The notes below the pieces were generated by a model. The model saw only the letters and a program-made list of their open reading frames with translations. It searched no databases and was not told the origin of the DNA. A DNA stretch of 13,570 bases from an uncultured Acidimicrobiales bacterium (GTDB lineage Bacteria; Actinomycetota; Acidimicrobiia; Acidimicrobiales; Iamiaceae), in assembly GCA_937926025.1 (NCBI GenBank), contig CALANQ010000062.1:1-13570 (forward strand), given 5' to 3'. The position numbers and the translations under genes are program-made. Every line of letters begins with the position of its first letter. Within the stretch, counting starts at the first letter, position 1. Positions 1 through 6,358 of the stretch are shown piece after piece.

Positions 1-1725
1 GTTCAGCCGCGAGGTCACGTCGCGCTCCAGCAGCACCTTCGAGTCCGGCCGCAGGCTGCTGGACACCAGCGGGTTCACGTCACCGAACCGCAGGGCGAAC
101 GCCGCCTTCCGGAGCAGGCCCTGGGCGCCGGAACCGATCTCCACGCCGTCGTCGCCCTCGTAGGACGTGTAGGCGGTCTTGCCGTCCTCGTCCTGGAAGT
201 TGATCTCCTTGCGGTCGGTGTTGACGATCACGTACCCCGACTTGTTCTCACCGAAGTAGATCGCCGGCTGATCGACCTCGAGGGTGCCGTCGGACTTGAT
301 CGGGATGTCCTTCACCGCCAGGACCGGCGTGCCGTTGGAGGTCTGGTCGTTGGCCGGGGCGGCGACGACGCCGTAGCCGTGCGTGTAGCTGAGGTGGGTG
401 GCCTCCCACGAGTCCTGCTTGAGCTCGTTGAGCGCCAGGTCCCGGGCGGCGATCATGACCTGGGTGGTCTTGCCGTCGATGGTGTAGCGGTCCACGTCGA
501 CGTCGCCGATGGCGTAGGAGCGCTGGATCTCCTGATCCTCCCGCAGACGGTCCTGCATGCTGTTCGGGTCCGACAGGCGGACGTTGTCGAGGGTGCCGGC
601 GTTGGCGGCCATGGTCTCCGCCGAGATGGTCTTGGCGCGCCAGTCCCACTCCCGGGTCTCCACATCCAAGCCGTACGCATCGCGGGTGGCCGCGATGTTG
701 TTGCCGATGTACTCGCTCTCCTTCGACGTCTTGTTGGGCTCGACCCGGAACGTCTGGACGAACGCCGGCACGACGCCCCCGGCCAGCACGGCCACCAGCA
801 CCCAGAGGCCGACGGCCATGACCGGCAGCACCCAGCCCCGCCGCCAGATGTTGGCGATGAACAGGCCGAACGCGAACAGGGCGATGAGCATCAGCAGGTA
901 GATGGCCCGCAGCTCCACGTTGACGTCGGTGTAGTTGGCGCCGTCGACGGTGCCCCGGGTGGAGAAGGTGAGCTGGTAGCGGCTGAGCCAGTAGCGGCCC
1001 ACCTGCACCAGTGCCAGCAGCCCCAGGAGCACCGAGAGGTGGGCCTTGACCTGCGGCGACACCCGCTCCAGCTGGGTGTGGAACCGGATCCCGCCGTTCA
1101 CCACGTGGGCGAGCACCGTGATGATGAACACGACCACCAGCGACGAGAACAGCCAGCTCGCCGCCGCGGTGAGGAACGGCAGCTGGAACACGTAGAAGCC
1201 GATGTCGGTGTGGAAGGTGGCATCGACCTGGTTGAAGTCCACCCGGTTGGTGAACAGCAGCCACTCGTGCCACGACGCACCCAGGCTCACGCCGATGATC
1301 AGCGCCATGAACACGGCGACGGCCAGGCGCACCATCCAGGCCCGGCGGCCGATCATCTCGTGGTAGCGCTCGATCATGTCGTCGTCGCCCGAGGACGGCC
1401 GGAAGACCGGGGCCAGGCGCTCGGCGATGAGCAGGTTGCCCCAGCACAGGGCGAAGAACACCAGGCCGCCGATCAGCGACAGGGTGGCCTTGGTGGTGAG
1501 CACCCGGCGCCACACCGGGTCCAGGCCCAACGAGTCGAACCACAGGTAGTCGGTGTAGAAGCCGGCGATCCCCCGCAGGGAGATCAGCAGGACGAAGACC
1601 ACCGCCAGGAAGACCCCCAGGACGATCCGGCCCCGCCCGGCGAAGAACGACCGGCGACCCGCCCGGGGGGCCGCCGACGGATCGCGCCGCGGCGGCGGTT
1701 CGGGGAGGTCGTTCTCGGGTGGCAT
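1..1725 (-). CDS. UPF0182 family integral membrane protein (C-terminus cut off by window edge)
   Basis: The minus-strand frame is open without a stop from the ATG at 1725 to base 1, giving 575 codons. I translated it by hand. The N-terminal ~30 residues are Pro/Arg-rich and cytosolic-looking. About seven hydrophobic segments follow (roughly residues 33-52, 81-100, 129-151, 183-208, 228-246, 273-293, 298-320), then a large soluble, presumably extracytoplasmic region. The block at residues 327-352 (RVEPN...YIGNNIAATRDAYGL) is the hallmark of the UPF0182/COG1615 family. Family members are usually about 900-1000 residues, so roughly 350-400 residues are missing off the left edge. The biochemical function of the family is not established. 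It lies 52 bases downstream of the DivIVA/gpF-like gene and two genes from a PDZ protease, matching the Rv3193c-Rv3194c neighbourhood I recall from Mycobacterium. Family assignment is confident; the role is unknown. Confidence 0.93.
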   Translation of the reverse strand, partial: MPPENDLPEPPPRRDPSAAPRAGRRSFFAGRGRIVLGVFLAVVFVLLISLRGIAGFYTDYLWFDSLGLDPVWRRVLTTKATLSLIGGLVFFALCWGNLLIAERLAPVFRPSSGDDDMIERYHEMIGRRAWMVRLAVAVFMALIIGVSLGASWHEWLLFTNRVDFNQVDATFHTDIGFYVFQLPFLTAAASWLFSSLVVVFIITVLAHVVNGGIRFHTQLERVSPQVKAHLSVLLGLLALVQVGRYWLSRYQLTFSTRGTVDGANYTDVNVELRAIYLLMLIALFAFGLFIANIWRRGWVLPVMAVGLWVLVAVLAGGVVPAFVQTFRVEPNKTSKESEYIGNNIAATRDAYGLDVETREWDWRAKTISAETMAANAGTLDNVRLSDPNSMQDRLREDQEIQRSYAIGDVDVDRYTIDGKTTQVMIAARDLALNELKQDSWEATHLSYTHGYGVVAAPANDQTSNGTPVLAVKDIPIKSDGTLEVDQPAIYFGENKSGYVIVNTDRKEINFQDEDGKTAYTSYEGDDGVEIGSGAQGLLRKAAFALRFGDVNPLVSSSLRPDSKVLLERDVTSRLN

Positions 1726-1733
1726 GGGCGGCG

Positions 1734-1739
1734 ATCCTA
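1734..1739 (-). promoter_or_regulatory. candidate -10 box (TAGGAT) of a leaderless UPF0182 transcript
   Basis: TAGGAT on the minus strand fits the actinobacterial TANNNT -10 consensus and ends 8 bases before the ATG at 1725. That geometry would put the transcription start at or next to the start codon. No convincing -35 is visible. The AGGA inside it could instead be a distant ribosome-binding site at about 9-10 bases, so this is tentative. Confidence 0.35.
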
Positions 1740-1777
1740 CCGGTCACCCTGTCCGATCTGGCTTCGGCTCGGACCCC

Positions 1778-3895
1778 TCAGGCGGGAGCAGCGAGGCACC
1801 GGCAGCCCGGATGAGCCGGGGGGTGCAGGTCGCCCGTGGGGAACGCCTCGCCCTTCGGGACGGCGCCGGCCAGGGCGTTGTCGTCGCAGTCGGGACACGG
1901 GGTCCCGCCGTCGTCGACCACCCATCGGGCCGAGCTGCCCTCTTCGGCCGCCTCGGCCACGCCCCGGTTGAACGCCACCAGCACGTAGTGGGCGGCAGCG
2001 TCGGCGATGCGCTGGGTCTTCCACTCCCGGTAGCAGGACCGGATCCGATCGCTGATCTCGGCCTCGTCGCCACCATCGTCGAAGGCGGCCTCCAGCCGGC
2101 CGCGCAGCTGGCGCACCAGATCGGCGGCGAACTCCTGGGCCACGTCACCCACATCGGCCGACCGTCGGGGCGGCTCGCCGAAGAAACCCGCACCGGTCCG
2201 CTCCGCTCGCACCAGGTCCTCCAGGGCCGCGGCGTGGTAGCGGCCCAGGTGCTCCCCCTGGCTGAGCAGCACCTCGTCGGCTGTGGCCTGGCCGCGGATC
2301 CGGCGCAGCCGGTCCAGGGCCTCGTTCTGCTCGTCGGACAGGACCCGCTTCAGGCGACGGGCCAGCTGGCGCTCGAGCTCGTCGGTGGCGGCGTCGCGCC
2401 GATCGAGCAGATCGGTGTCGGCGCCGTCGGCCACCTGGGACCCCTCGCCGGGCTCGGCGTCGGCCACCTCGGGCTGGGGGCCCTGCTCGTCGGCCCGCTG
2501 CGCCTTCAGCTGGGCGAACATCGCCCCGACCGGATCCGGCTCCGACTCGGGCTCTGGCTCTGGCTCCGACTCGGCCTCGGGCGCGGGCTCCGGCTCGGGC
2601 GCGGGCTCCGGCTCCACCTCGGGCTCCGGCTCCACCTCGGGCTCCGGCTCCACCTCGGGCTCCGGCTCGGGCTCGGGCTCCGGCTCGGGCTCGGGTTCCG
2701 CTTCGGGTTCCGGTTCCGGCTCGGGCTCGGGCTCGGGCTCCGGCTCCGGCTCCACCTCGGGTTCCGGCTCCGGCTCCACCTCGGGCTCGGGCTCGGCGAG
2801 GGCGGCTCGGTCGGTGGCGATGTCGCCGAGCGAACGGGGGTCGACCATGGCGTCGGCCAGGGCCTGGTGGGAGGCCTCGATGCGAGCGGCGACGTCGGTG
2901 AGGGTCACCGACAGGGCGTCCCGGCTGGCCGCCAGCTGGTCAAGCTGGGCGCGGGCGACACGGCGGCGGTCGGCCAGGTCGGCGATGACCCGCTCGCGGT
3001 AGGCCCGGGCCTCGTCGACCATGCCCCGGCCCTGGTCGCGGGCGGCGTCGAGGATGGCCTCGACCTCGTCGGAGGAGGCGGCGATGCGGGCGGCGGCGGC
3101 CTCGTCGGCCTCGGCCCGGACCCGGGCCGCATCGTCGCGGGTGGCCAGGGCGGCGGCGTCGGCCTCGGAGCGGGTGGCGGCGGCGTAGGCGTCGGCCGCC
3201 TCGCGCTCTCGGGCGGCGTAGGCGTCGACGTCGGCTCGGACCTCGGCGGCAGCCGCGTCGGTGGCGGCCCGGGTGTCGGCGGCGTAGGTGTCGGCCGCCT
3301 CCCGGGTGGAGGCGGCGTAGGCGTCGACCTCGGCGCGGATCTCGGCGGCCACGGCCTCGGCCTCGGCGGTGCGCTCCGACAGGACGGACTCCGCGGCGGC
3401 GCGCATGGCCTCGGCCTCGGAGGTGGCGGTGGCCCGCTGCTCGGCCACCTCGGTGTCGGCGGTGGAGCGGGTGGTGCTGGCGTACTCGTCGGCCGACGAG
3501 CGGACCCCCTGGGCGTACTGGTCGGCGGCCTCGCGGGTGGAGGCCGCCTCGTCGACGGCGGCGGCGGTGCTGGCCGCGGCGGTCTCCTCGGCCTTGGCCC
3601 GGATGTCGGTGGCGGCCTGGCGGGCGGTCTCCAGGACCCGGGCCGTCTCCTCGCCCAGCAGGGCGGTGACCTGGGCTTCGTCCAGGTCACGCGGGTCGGT
3701 GGCGCGCCGTTCGAGCTCCGCGATGCGCCGCTCGGCCTCGGCTTGGAGCCGCTGGGCGTCGCGCACCTGGGACGCCAGGGACACGAGGTAGGCCCGCACC
3801 TCGTCGACCTCGAACCCCTTGCGGGTCCGGGTGAACGACTGCCCCGCGATCTCGTCGGGGTCGGGGACGGGCCGGTCGGTCGCTTCAGGGGCCAT
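1778..3895 (-). CDS. DivIVA-like / hendecad coiled coil / Glu-Pro tract / phage gpF-gp7-like domain mosaic protein
   Basis: This 705-residue protein starts at the ATG at 3895. Residues ~13-50 (QSFTRTRKGFEVDEVRAYL) look like the N-terminal DivIVA/Wag31 membrane-targeting domain. Residues ~50-345 are an Ala/Glu/Arg-rich coiled coil with 11-residue repeats. Residues 368-455 are an almost pure Glu-Pro (with Val-Glu) tract, probably a stiff acidic spacer. Residues ~495-705 form a helical domain ending in W658, C667-x2-C670, H691, H695 and C698-R-C700, within HPPAHPGCRC. That ending resembles the Mu gpF/SPP1 gp7 minor-head family (PF04233-like), and the Cys/His set may bind a metal. There is no signal peptide and no TM segment, so it is likely cytoplasmic and envelope-associated through the DivIVA part. 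No terminase, portal or capsid gene is nearby, so this does not look like a prophage remnant. Function is unknown. The DivIVA call is moderate; the gpF-like call is good at motif level only. Confidence 0.85.
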   Translation of the reverse strand: MAPEATDRPVPDPDEIAGQSFTRTRKGFEVDEVRAYLVSLASQVRDAQRLQAEAERRIAELERRATDPRDLDEAQVTALLGEETARVLETARQAATDIRAKAEETAAASTAAAVDEAASTREAADQYAQGVRSSADEYASTTRSTADTEVAEQRATATSEAEAMRAAAESVLSERTAEAEAVAAEIRAEVDAYAASTREAADTYAADTRAATDAAAAEVRADVDAYAAREREAADAYAAATRSEADAAALATRDDAARVRAEADEAAAARIAASSDEVEAILDAARDQGRGMVDEARAYRERVIADLADRRRVARAQLDQLAASRDALSVTLTDVAARIEASHQALADAMVDPRSLGDIATDRAALAEPEPEVEPEPEPEVEPEPEPEPEPEPEPEPEAEPEPEPEPEPEPEPEVEPEPEVEPEPEVEPEPAPEPEPAPEAESEPEPEPESEPDPVGAMFAQLKAQRADEQGPQPEVADAEPGEGSQVADGADTDLLDRRDAATDELERQLARRLKRVLSDEQNEALDRLRRIRGQATADEVLLSQGEHLGRYHAAALEDLVRAERTGAGFFGEPPRRSADVGDVAQEFAADLVRQLRGRLEAAFDDGGDEAEISDRIRSCYREWKTQRIADAAAHYVLVAFNRGVAEAAEEGSSARWVVDDGGTPCPDCDDNALAGAVPKGEAFPTGDLHPPAHPGCRCLAAPA
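2531..2794 (-). repeat. low-complexity Glu-Pro coding repeat
   Basis: This tract encodes residues 368-455 of the DivIVA/gpF-like protein, almost entirely EP dipeptides with interspersed VE, AE and SE. On the plus strand it reads as alternating ggctcc/ggctcg hexamers. It includes three perfect tandem 18-base units (GGCTCCGGCTCCACCTCG) at 2604-2657. Such a tract is prone to slippage, so its length may vary between strains, and short-read assembly through it may be wrong. Confidence 0.9.
3131..3328 (-). repeat. six tandem 33-base (11-residue) coiled-coil repeats
   Basis: The tract encodes residues 190-255 of the DivIVA/gpF-like protein as six consecutive 11-residue units of pattern [V/A/T]D-x-[Y/A]-A-x3-R-x2. 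Arginines fall exactly every 11 residues (187, 198, 209, 220, 231, 242, 253), and Tyr recurs at 193, 204, 226 and 237. A shorter run of three similar units covers residues 124-156 (bases 3428-3526). The DNA is only partly conserved between units, so this looks like an old, protein-level repeat rather than a recent duplication. Confidence 0.8.
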
Positions 3896-3902
3896 CGAAC
3901 CG

Positions 3903-3908
3903 ATGCTA
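3903..3908 (-). promoter_or_regulatory. candidate -10 box (TAGCAT) of a leaderless transcript for the DivIVA/gpF-like gene
   Basis: TAGCAT on the minus strand matches TANNNT and stands exactly 7 bases before the ATG at 3895. The spacer (CGGTTCG) has no Shine-Dalgarno, as expected for leaderless mRNA. The gene could therefore be expressed independently of the protease gene, which ends 48 bases upstream. No clear -35 is visible. Confidence 0.45.
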
Positions 3909-3943
3909 CGACCGCGGCCCGCCGGATTCGGGGAGCCTCCGCG

Positions 3944-5011
3944 TCACTTCTGGCGGTCGGGCAGCGGGTCCCCGCCGTGCTCGACGAGGGCGGCCAGCGC
4001 CTCGTCCAGCGTGCGCACCTGTTCGATCTGGATCCGTCCGTCCGCAGCGTCGACGGCCTCCTGGTACTCCTCCGGCGGCACCAGGAACACCTCCGCCCCT
4101 TCGCTGATGGCGGCCTCGGTCTTGTGCTTCACGCCGCCCACGGGCCCCACGGTGCCGTCGAGCTCGATGGTGCCGGTGACGGCCATGCGGTCGCCGCCGG
4201 TGAGGCTGCCCGGCGTGAGGCGGTCCAGGATGGCCAGCGTGAAGGCCAGGCCCGCCGACGGGCCGCCCACCTTGCCGGTGTCGATGCGGATGTCCACCGG
4301 GAACGTGTAGGCGACCCGGTCCACCGGCGACACGCCGAGGGCGGCCACGCCGGGATCGTCGGCCCGCTCGCCGAGGGTGGCGGTGACGTCGCGGGCCTCG
4401 CCGCCCTCGAGCGGGATCACCGCGAGGTCCATCTGGTCGCCGGGCTGGTGGGCCTGGATGGCGGCCACCATCTCGTCGGTGGTGCGGATGCGCTGGCCGT
4501 CGGCCTCCACCACGGTCATGCCCGGCTTCAGCACGGCAGCGGACGGGTACGACGGGTCGACGTCCTCGAGGAAGGCGCCGGTGGGGGTCTTGCCGACCTC
4601 GTAGCCGAGGCGCTCCAGCGCCACCACCTTGGCCTTGTCCTGCGAGTTGGTCATGAGCGCCAGGTTCAGGGCCCGGTTCTCGTCCTCGCTCTGCTGGCCG
4701 AGGAACGGCTTGGACGGCACGACCTCCGCCTTGTCGTCCAGCCAGCCGGCCAGCGCCAGGATGCCGCTGGGCTCCACCTTCGACGAGACGGTCACGTACA
4801 GCAGGTCGTCGCCGGAGCGGTCCTCCTCCACCTCGGGGCCGCCGGGCTTCTGGCTGACGGTGACCAGCGGGACGACGGACCGGGCGCTGCCGGGCGAGAT
4901 CACGACGTAGGGCACCCGGATGATGGCGAGGGCCACCACGGCGATGGTGAGGAGCGCCAGGACCGGTCCGGTGACCAGCCAGAGGCGCGACGTGCGGGGT
5001 GCCGGCTTCAC
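3944..5011 (-). CDS. membrane-anchored PDZ / Lon-type (S16) serine protease, YlbL-like
   Basis: This 355-residue protein starts at a GTG. One N-terminal hydrophobic segment (about 12-32) after a basic tail predicts a signal anchor with the rest outside the membrane. A PDZ domain covers about 142-205 (TPTGAFLEDV...PGMTVVEADGQ). The C-terminal domain is Lon-type: GGPSAG places the nucleophile at Ser252 and VGGVKHK places the general base at Lys295, so both residues of the S16 Ser-Lys dyad are present. Length and layout match the YlbL / COG3480 family, which processes or degrades envelope proteins; the substrate here is unknown. The gene lies 34 bases downstream of the TetR stop and 48 upstream of the DivIVA/gpF-like gene. 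No TANNNT box precedes it, which fits cotranscription with tetR. A strong dyad sits directly before the GTG. Confidence 0.92.
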   Translation of the reverse strand: MKPAPRTSRLWLVTGPVLALLTIAVVALAIIRVPYVVISPGSARSVVPLVTVSQKPGGPEVEEDRSGDDLLYVTVSSKVEPSGILALAGWLDDKAEVVPSKPFLGQQSEDENRALNLALMTNSQDKAKVVALERLGYEVGKTPTGAFLEDVDPSYPSAAVLKPGMTVVEADGQRIRTTDEMVAAIQAHQPGDQMDLAVIPLEGGEARDVTATLGERADDPGVAALGVSPVDRVAYTFPVDIRIDTGKVGGPSAGLAFTLAILDRLTPGSLTGGDRMAVTGTIELDGTVGPVGGVKHKTEAAISEGAEVFLVPPEEYQEAVDAADGRIQIEQVRTLDEALAALVEHGGDPLPDRQK

Positions 5012-5036
5012 GGCCGGTCAGCCTGCCAGACCGGCC
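5012..5036 (-). promoter_or_regulatory. perfect 8-bp dyad abutting the protease start codon
   Basis: GGCCGGTC / GACCGGCC is a perfect inverted repeat with a 9-base spacer, filling most of the 34-base gap between the tetR stop and the protease GTG. In the mRNA the 3' arm touches the start codon and the AGG-containing loop is the only SD-like sequence. It could act as a translational control hairpin, an attenuator after tetR, or an operator. The sequence alone does not distinguish these. Confidence 0.5.
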
Positions 5037-5045
5037 ACCACCCGG

Positions 5046-5684
5046 TCAGTCGGCAGCGGAGGCGCCCTTGCGCCCGCCGACGTCGATGGCCGACGCCCAC
5101 AGGTCCGCGATGGTGTCGATGACCTGGTCGCTGGCTTCGAGCGGGCCGGGTACGTCGAAGGACGCGGCGGTGAACACGTGCCACTCCAGCATCCCCGACA
5201 GCGACTGGGCCACCAGGCTGGGGTCCAGGTCGCGGAACTCGCCGCGGGACTGGTAGATGGCCAGGCGGTCGGCCAGGCCCTGGTGGAAGACGGACCGCAG
5301 CTCCAGCCAGTTCTGGGCGATGGCCGGGCTGACCAGGATCGCCTCGAGCAGCGCCCGCCAGATCTTCCCCTGGCTGGCCGCCACCTGGAGGAACCCGGCC
5401 ACGCGCTCGCGCGCCGCCCCGGGGTCGTAGAGGTGGGTGTCGGGGTCCAGCTCGGTCAGGGTGTGGGCGTAGAGTTCGTCCATGGTCGAGGCCATGAGCT
5501 GGGCGAACACGTCTTCCTTGTTGCGGAAGTACAGGTAGAACGTGCCATGAGCGGTGGATGCGGCATCGGTGATGGCTGCCACCGAGGTGGCCTGGTAGCC
5601 GCGCTCGGCGAACACGGTCCGGGCCGCCTCGAGCAGCTGGCTCTGCGTGGCCGCGGCCCGCTCCTGACGCTTCACACCCGGCAT
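5046..5684 (-). CDS. TetR/AcrR-family transcriptional regulator
   Basis: This 212-residue protein is counted from the ATG at 5684. I prefer that start over one 14 codons upstream because GAGGGG lies 6 bases before it and the TetR homology begins right after (KRQERAAATQSQLLEAA). The helix-turn-helix covers about residues 11-57, with the typical TSVAAITDAASTAHGTFYLYFRNKEDVF block. The rest is a helical ligand-binding and dimerisation domain with no recognisable ligand signature. It is divergent from the HEAT-repeat gene (14 bases between starts) and heads the protease/DivIVA-gpF/UPF0182 run. It probably autoregulates and may control the genes on either side. The ligand is unknown. Confidence 0.93.
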   Translation of the reverse strand: MPGVKRQERAAATQSQLLEAARTVFAERGYQATSVAAITDAASTAHGTFYLYFRNKEDVFAQLMASTMDELYAHTLTELDPDTHLYDPGAARERVAGFLQVAASQGKIWRALLEAILVSPAIAQNWLELRSVFHQGLADRLAIYQSRGEFRDLDPSLVAQSLSGMLEWHVFTAASFDVPGPLEASDQVIDTIADLWASAIDVGGRKGASAAD

Positions 5685-5698
5685 CCCGCACCCCTCTC

Positions 5699-6322
5699 GT
5701 GACGGAGCGGAGGCTACTCGACGCACAGCGTCGCCGCCGCCAGGCGGCGATCGCCGGGCACCAGGGCGACGAGGCCACCGCCCGCGCCCTCGTCGGCGAC
5801 GACGACCCGGCCGTCCGGAGCGCCGCGATCGGTGCGCTGCAACGGCTCGGCGCCCTCGTTCCGGCGGACCTCACCCTCGGCCTGGGCGACCTCGACCCCG
5901 GCGTCCGCCGCCGGGCCCTGGAGCTGGTCGCCACGCTCCGTGGCCAGGGGCCAGCGGCCGACGTGGCCATCGTCCCGCTGCTCGACGACGCCGACGACAC
6001 GGTGGTGGAGGTGGCGGCCTGGGCGTCGGGCGAACGGGAGCCGGCTGAGCCCGGGGCGGTGGCCCGCCTGGCCGCGCTGGCCCGGGAGGCCGACGACGGG
6101 CTGGTCCGGGAGGCGGCGGTGGGGGCCCTCGGCTCGCTCGGCGATCCCGCCGGGCCCCCGGCCATCCTGGCGGGCACCCGCGACAAGGCCACGGTGCGCC
6201 GGCGGGCGGTCATCGCGCTGGCCCCGTTCGACGGGCCGGAGGTCGACGAGGCCCTGGCGGCGGCCCTCACCGATCGCGACTGGCAGGTCCGCCAGGCGGC
6301 CGAGGACCTCACCGAGCACTAG
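5699..6322 (+). CDS. HEAT-repeat protein
   Basis: This 207-residue soluble protein starts at a GTG, the only plausible start before the homologous region. It consists of about five to six helical repeats of the HEAT / PBS-lyase-like type, with recurring motifs such as DDDPAVRSAAIGALQRLG, DLDPGVRRRALELVATL, EADDGLVREAAVGALGSLGD and DRDWQVRQAAEDL. Such repeats form protein-protein interaction scaffolds; no catalytic residues are evident. It has no signal peptide or TM segment. It is transcribed divergently from tetR and lies 35 bases upstream of bioA on the same strand, so it could be the first gene of the biotin transcript, although bioA seems to have its own promoter. The specific role is unknown. 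Confidence 0.85.
   Translation: MTERRLLDAQRRRRQAAIAGHQGDEATARALVGDDDPAVRSAAIGALQRLGALVPADLTLGLGDLDPGVRRRALELVATLRGQGPAADVAIVPLLDDADDTVVEVAAWASGEREPAEPGAVARLAALAREADDGLVREAAVGALGSLGDPAGPPAILAGTRDKATVRRRAVIALAPFDGPEVDEALAAALTDRDWQVRQAAEDLTEH
5711..5716 (-). promoter_or_regulatory. candidate tetR -10 box (TAGCCT)
   Basis: TAGCCT on the minus strand matches TANNNT. It would give a start near 5704 and a ~20-base leader containing the GAGAGGGG Shine-Dalgarno at 5691-5698. It lies inside the first codons of the divergent HEAT-repeat gene and immediately beside the palindrome at 5719-5733. No strong -35 is visible. Confidence 0.4.
5719..5733. promoter_or_regulatory. candidate TetR operator palindrome
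   Basis: CGACGC-ACA-GCGTCG is a perfect 15-base palindrome located just upstream of the putative tetR -10 box, where a bound dimer would block transcription. It is directly followed by a second perfect dyad (CGCCGCC-A-GGCGGCG, 5735-5749). Both are inside the N-terminal codons of the HEAT-repeat gene, so they may partly reflect Arg/Ala codon content in GC-rich DNA. Confidence 0.35.
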
Positions 6323-6358
6323 GCGTCACCCCGGGGTCCAGCACTAGCGTCGCCCCGG
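6316..6358 (+). repeat. imperfect ~18-base direct repeat before bioA
   Basis: GCACTAGGCGTCACCCCGG (6316-6334) and GCACTAGCGTCGCCCCGG (6341-6358) repeat in direct orientation, 25 bases apart. They span the HEAT gene stop codon and the bioA start. Each copy contains a TAG(G)CGT element; the second copy is the better -10 candidate. This could be a duplicated promoter or a pair of regulator half-sites, and it does not match BirA or BioQ operators as I know them. Confidence 0.5.
6345..6350 (+). promoter_or_regulatory. candidate -10 box (TAGCGT) of a leaderless bioAFD transcript
   Basis: TAGCGT matches TANNNT and lies 7 bases before the bioA GTG. There is no Shine-Dalgarno in between, so transcription probably starts at the start codon. 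The geometry is the same as at the DivIVA/gpF-like gene. Confidence 0.45.

Noticed and set aside
248..1747. Minus-strand 499-codon frame in the UPF0182 region
   Set aside because: Wrong frame of the same strand: Arg/Gly/Pro-rich low-complexity translation. The overlapping frame from the ATG at 1725 gives a recognisable seven-TM UPF0182 protein.
379..1971. Plus-strand 530-codon open frame
   Set aside because: Antisense shadow of the UPF0182 gene; His/Asp/Gln/Pro-rich composition without domains, and it crosses the real gene's start region.
2531..2794. CRISPR array or regulatory tandem repeat
   Set aside because: The repeats are in-frame Glu-Pro codons without spacers and lie inside a continuous coding frame.
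1778..3895. Mosaic gene as a prophage remnant or a phage-delivered MuF toxin
   Set aside because: No terminase, portal, capsid, integrase or attachment sites nearby; no toxin domain after the gpF-like part, which is C-terminal; composition matches neighbours.
1724..5122. Plus-strand open frame of 1132 codons antisense to the protease and mosaic genes
   Set aside because: It is a by-product of high GC and of the Glu-Pro repeat, which reads as Gly-Leu/Arg-Leu repeats in this frame. The minus-strand genes have clear domains and catalytic motifs; this frame has none.
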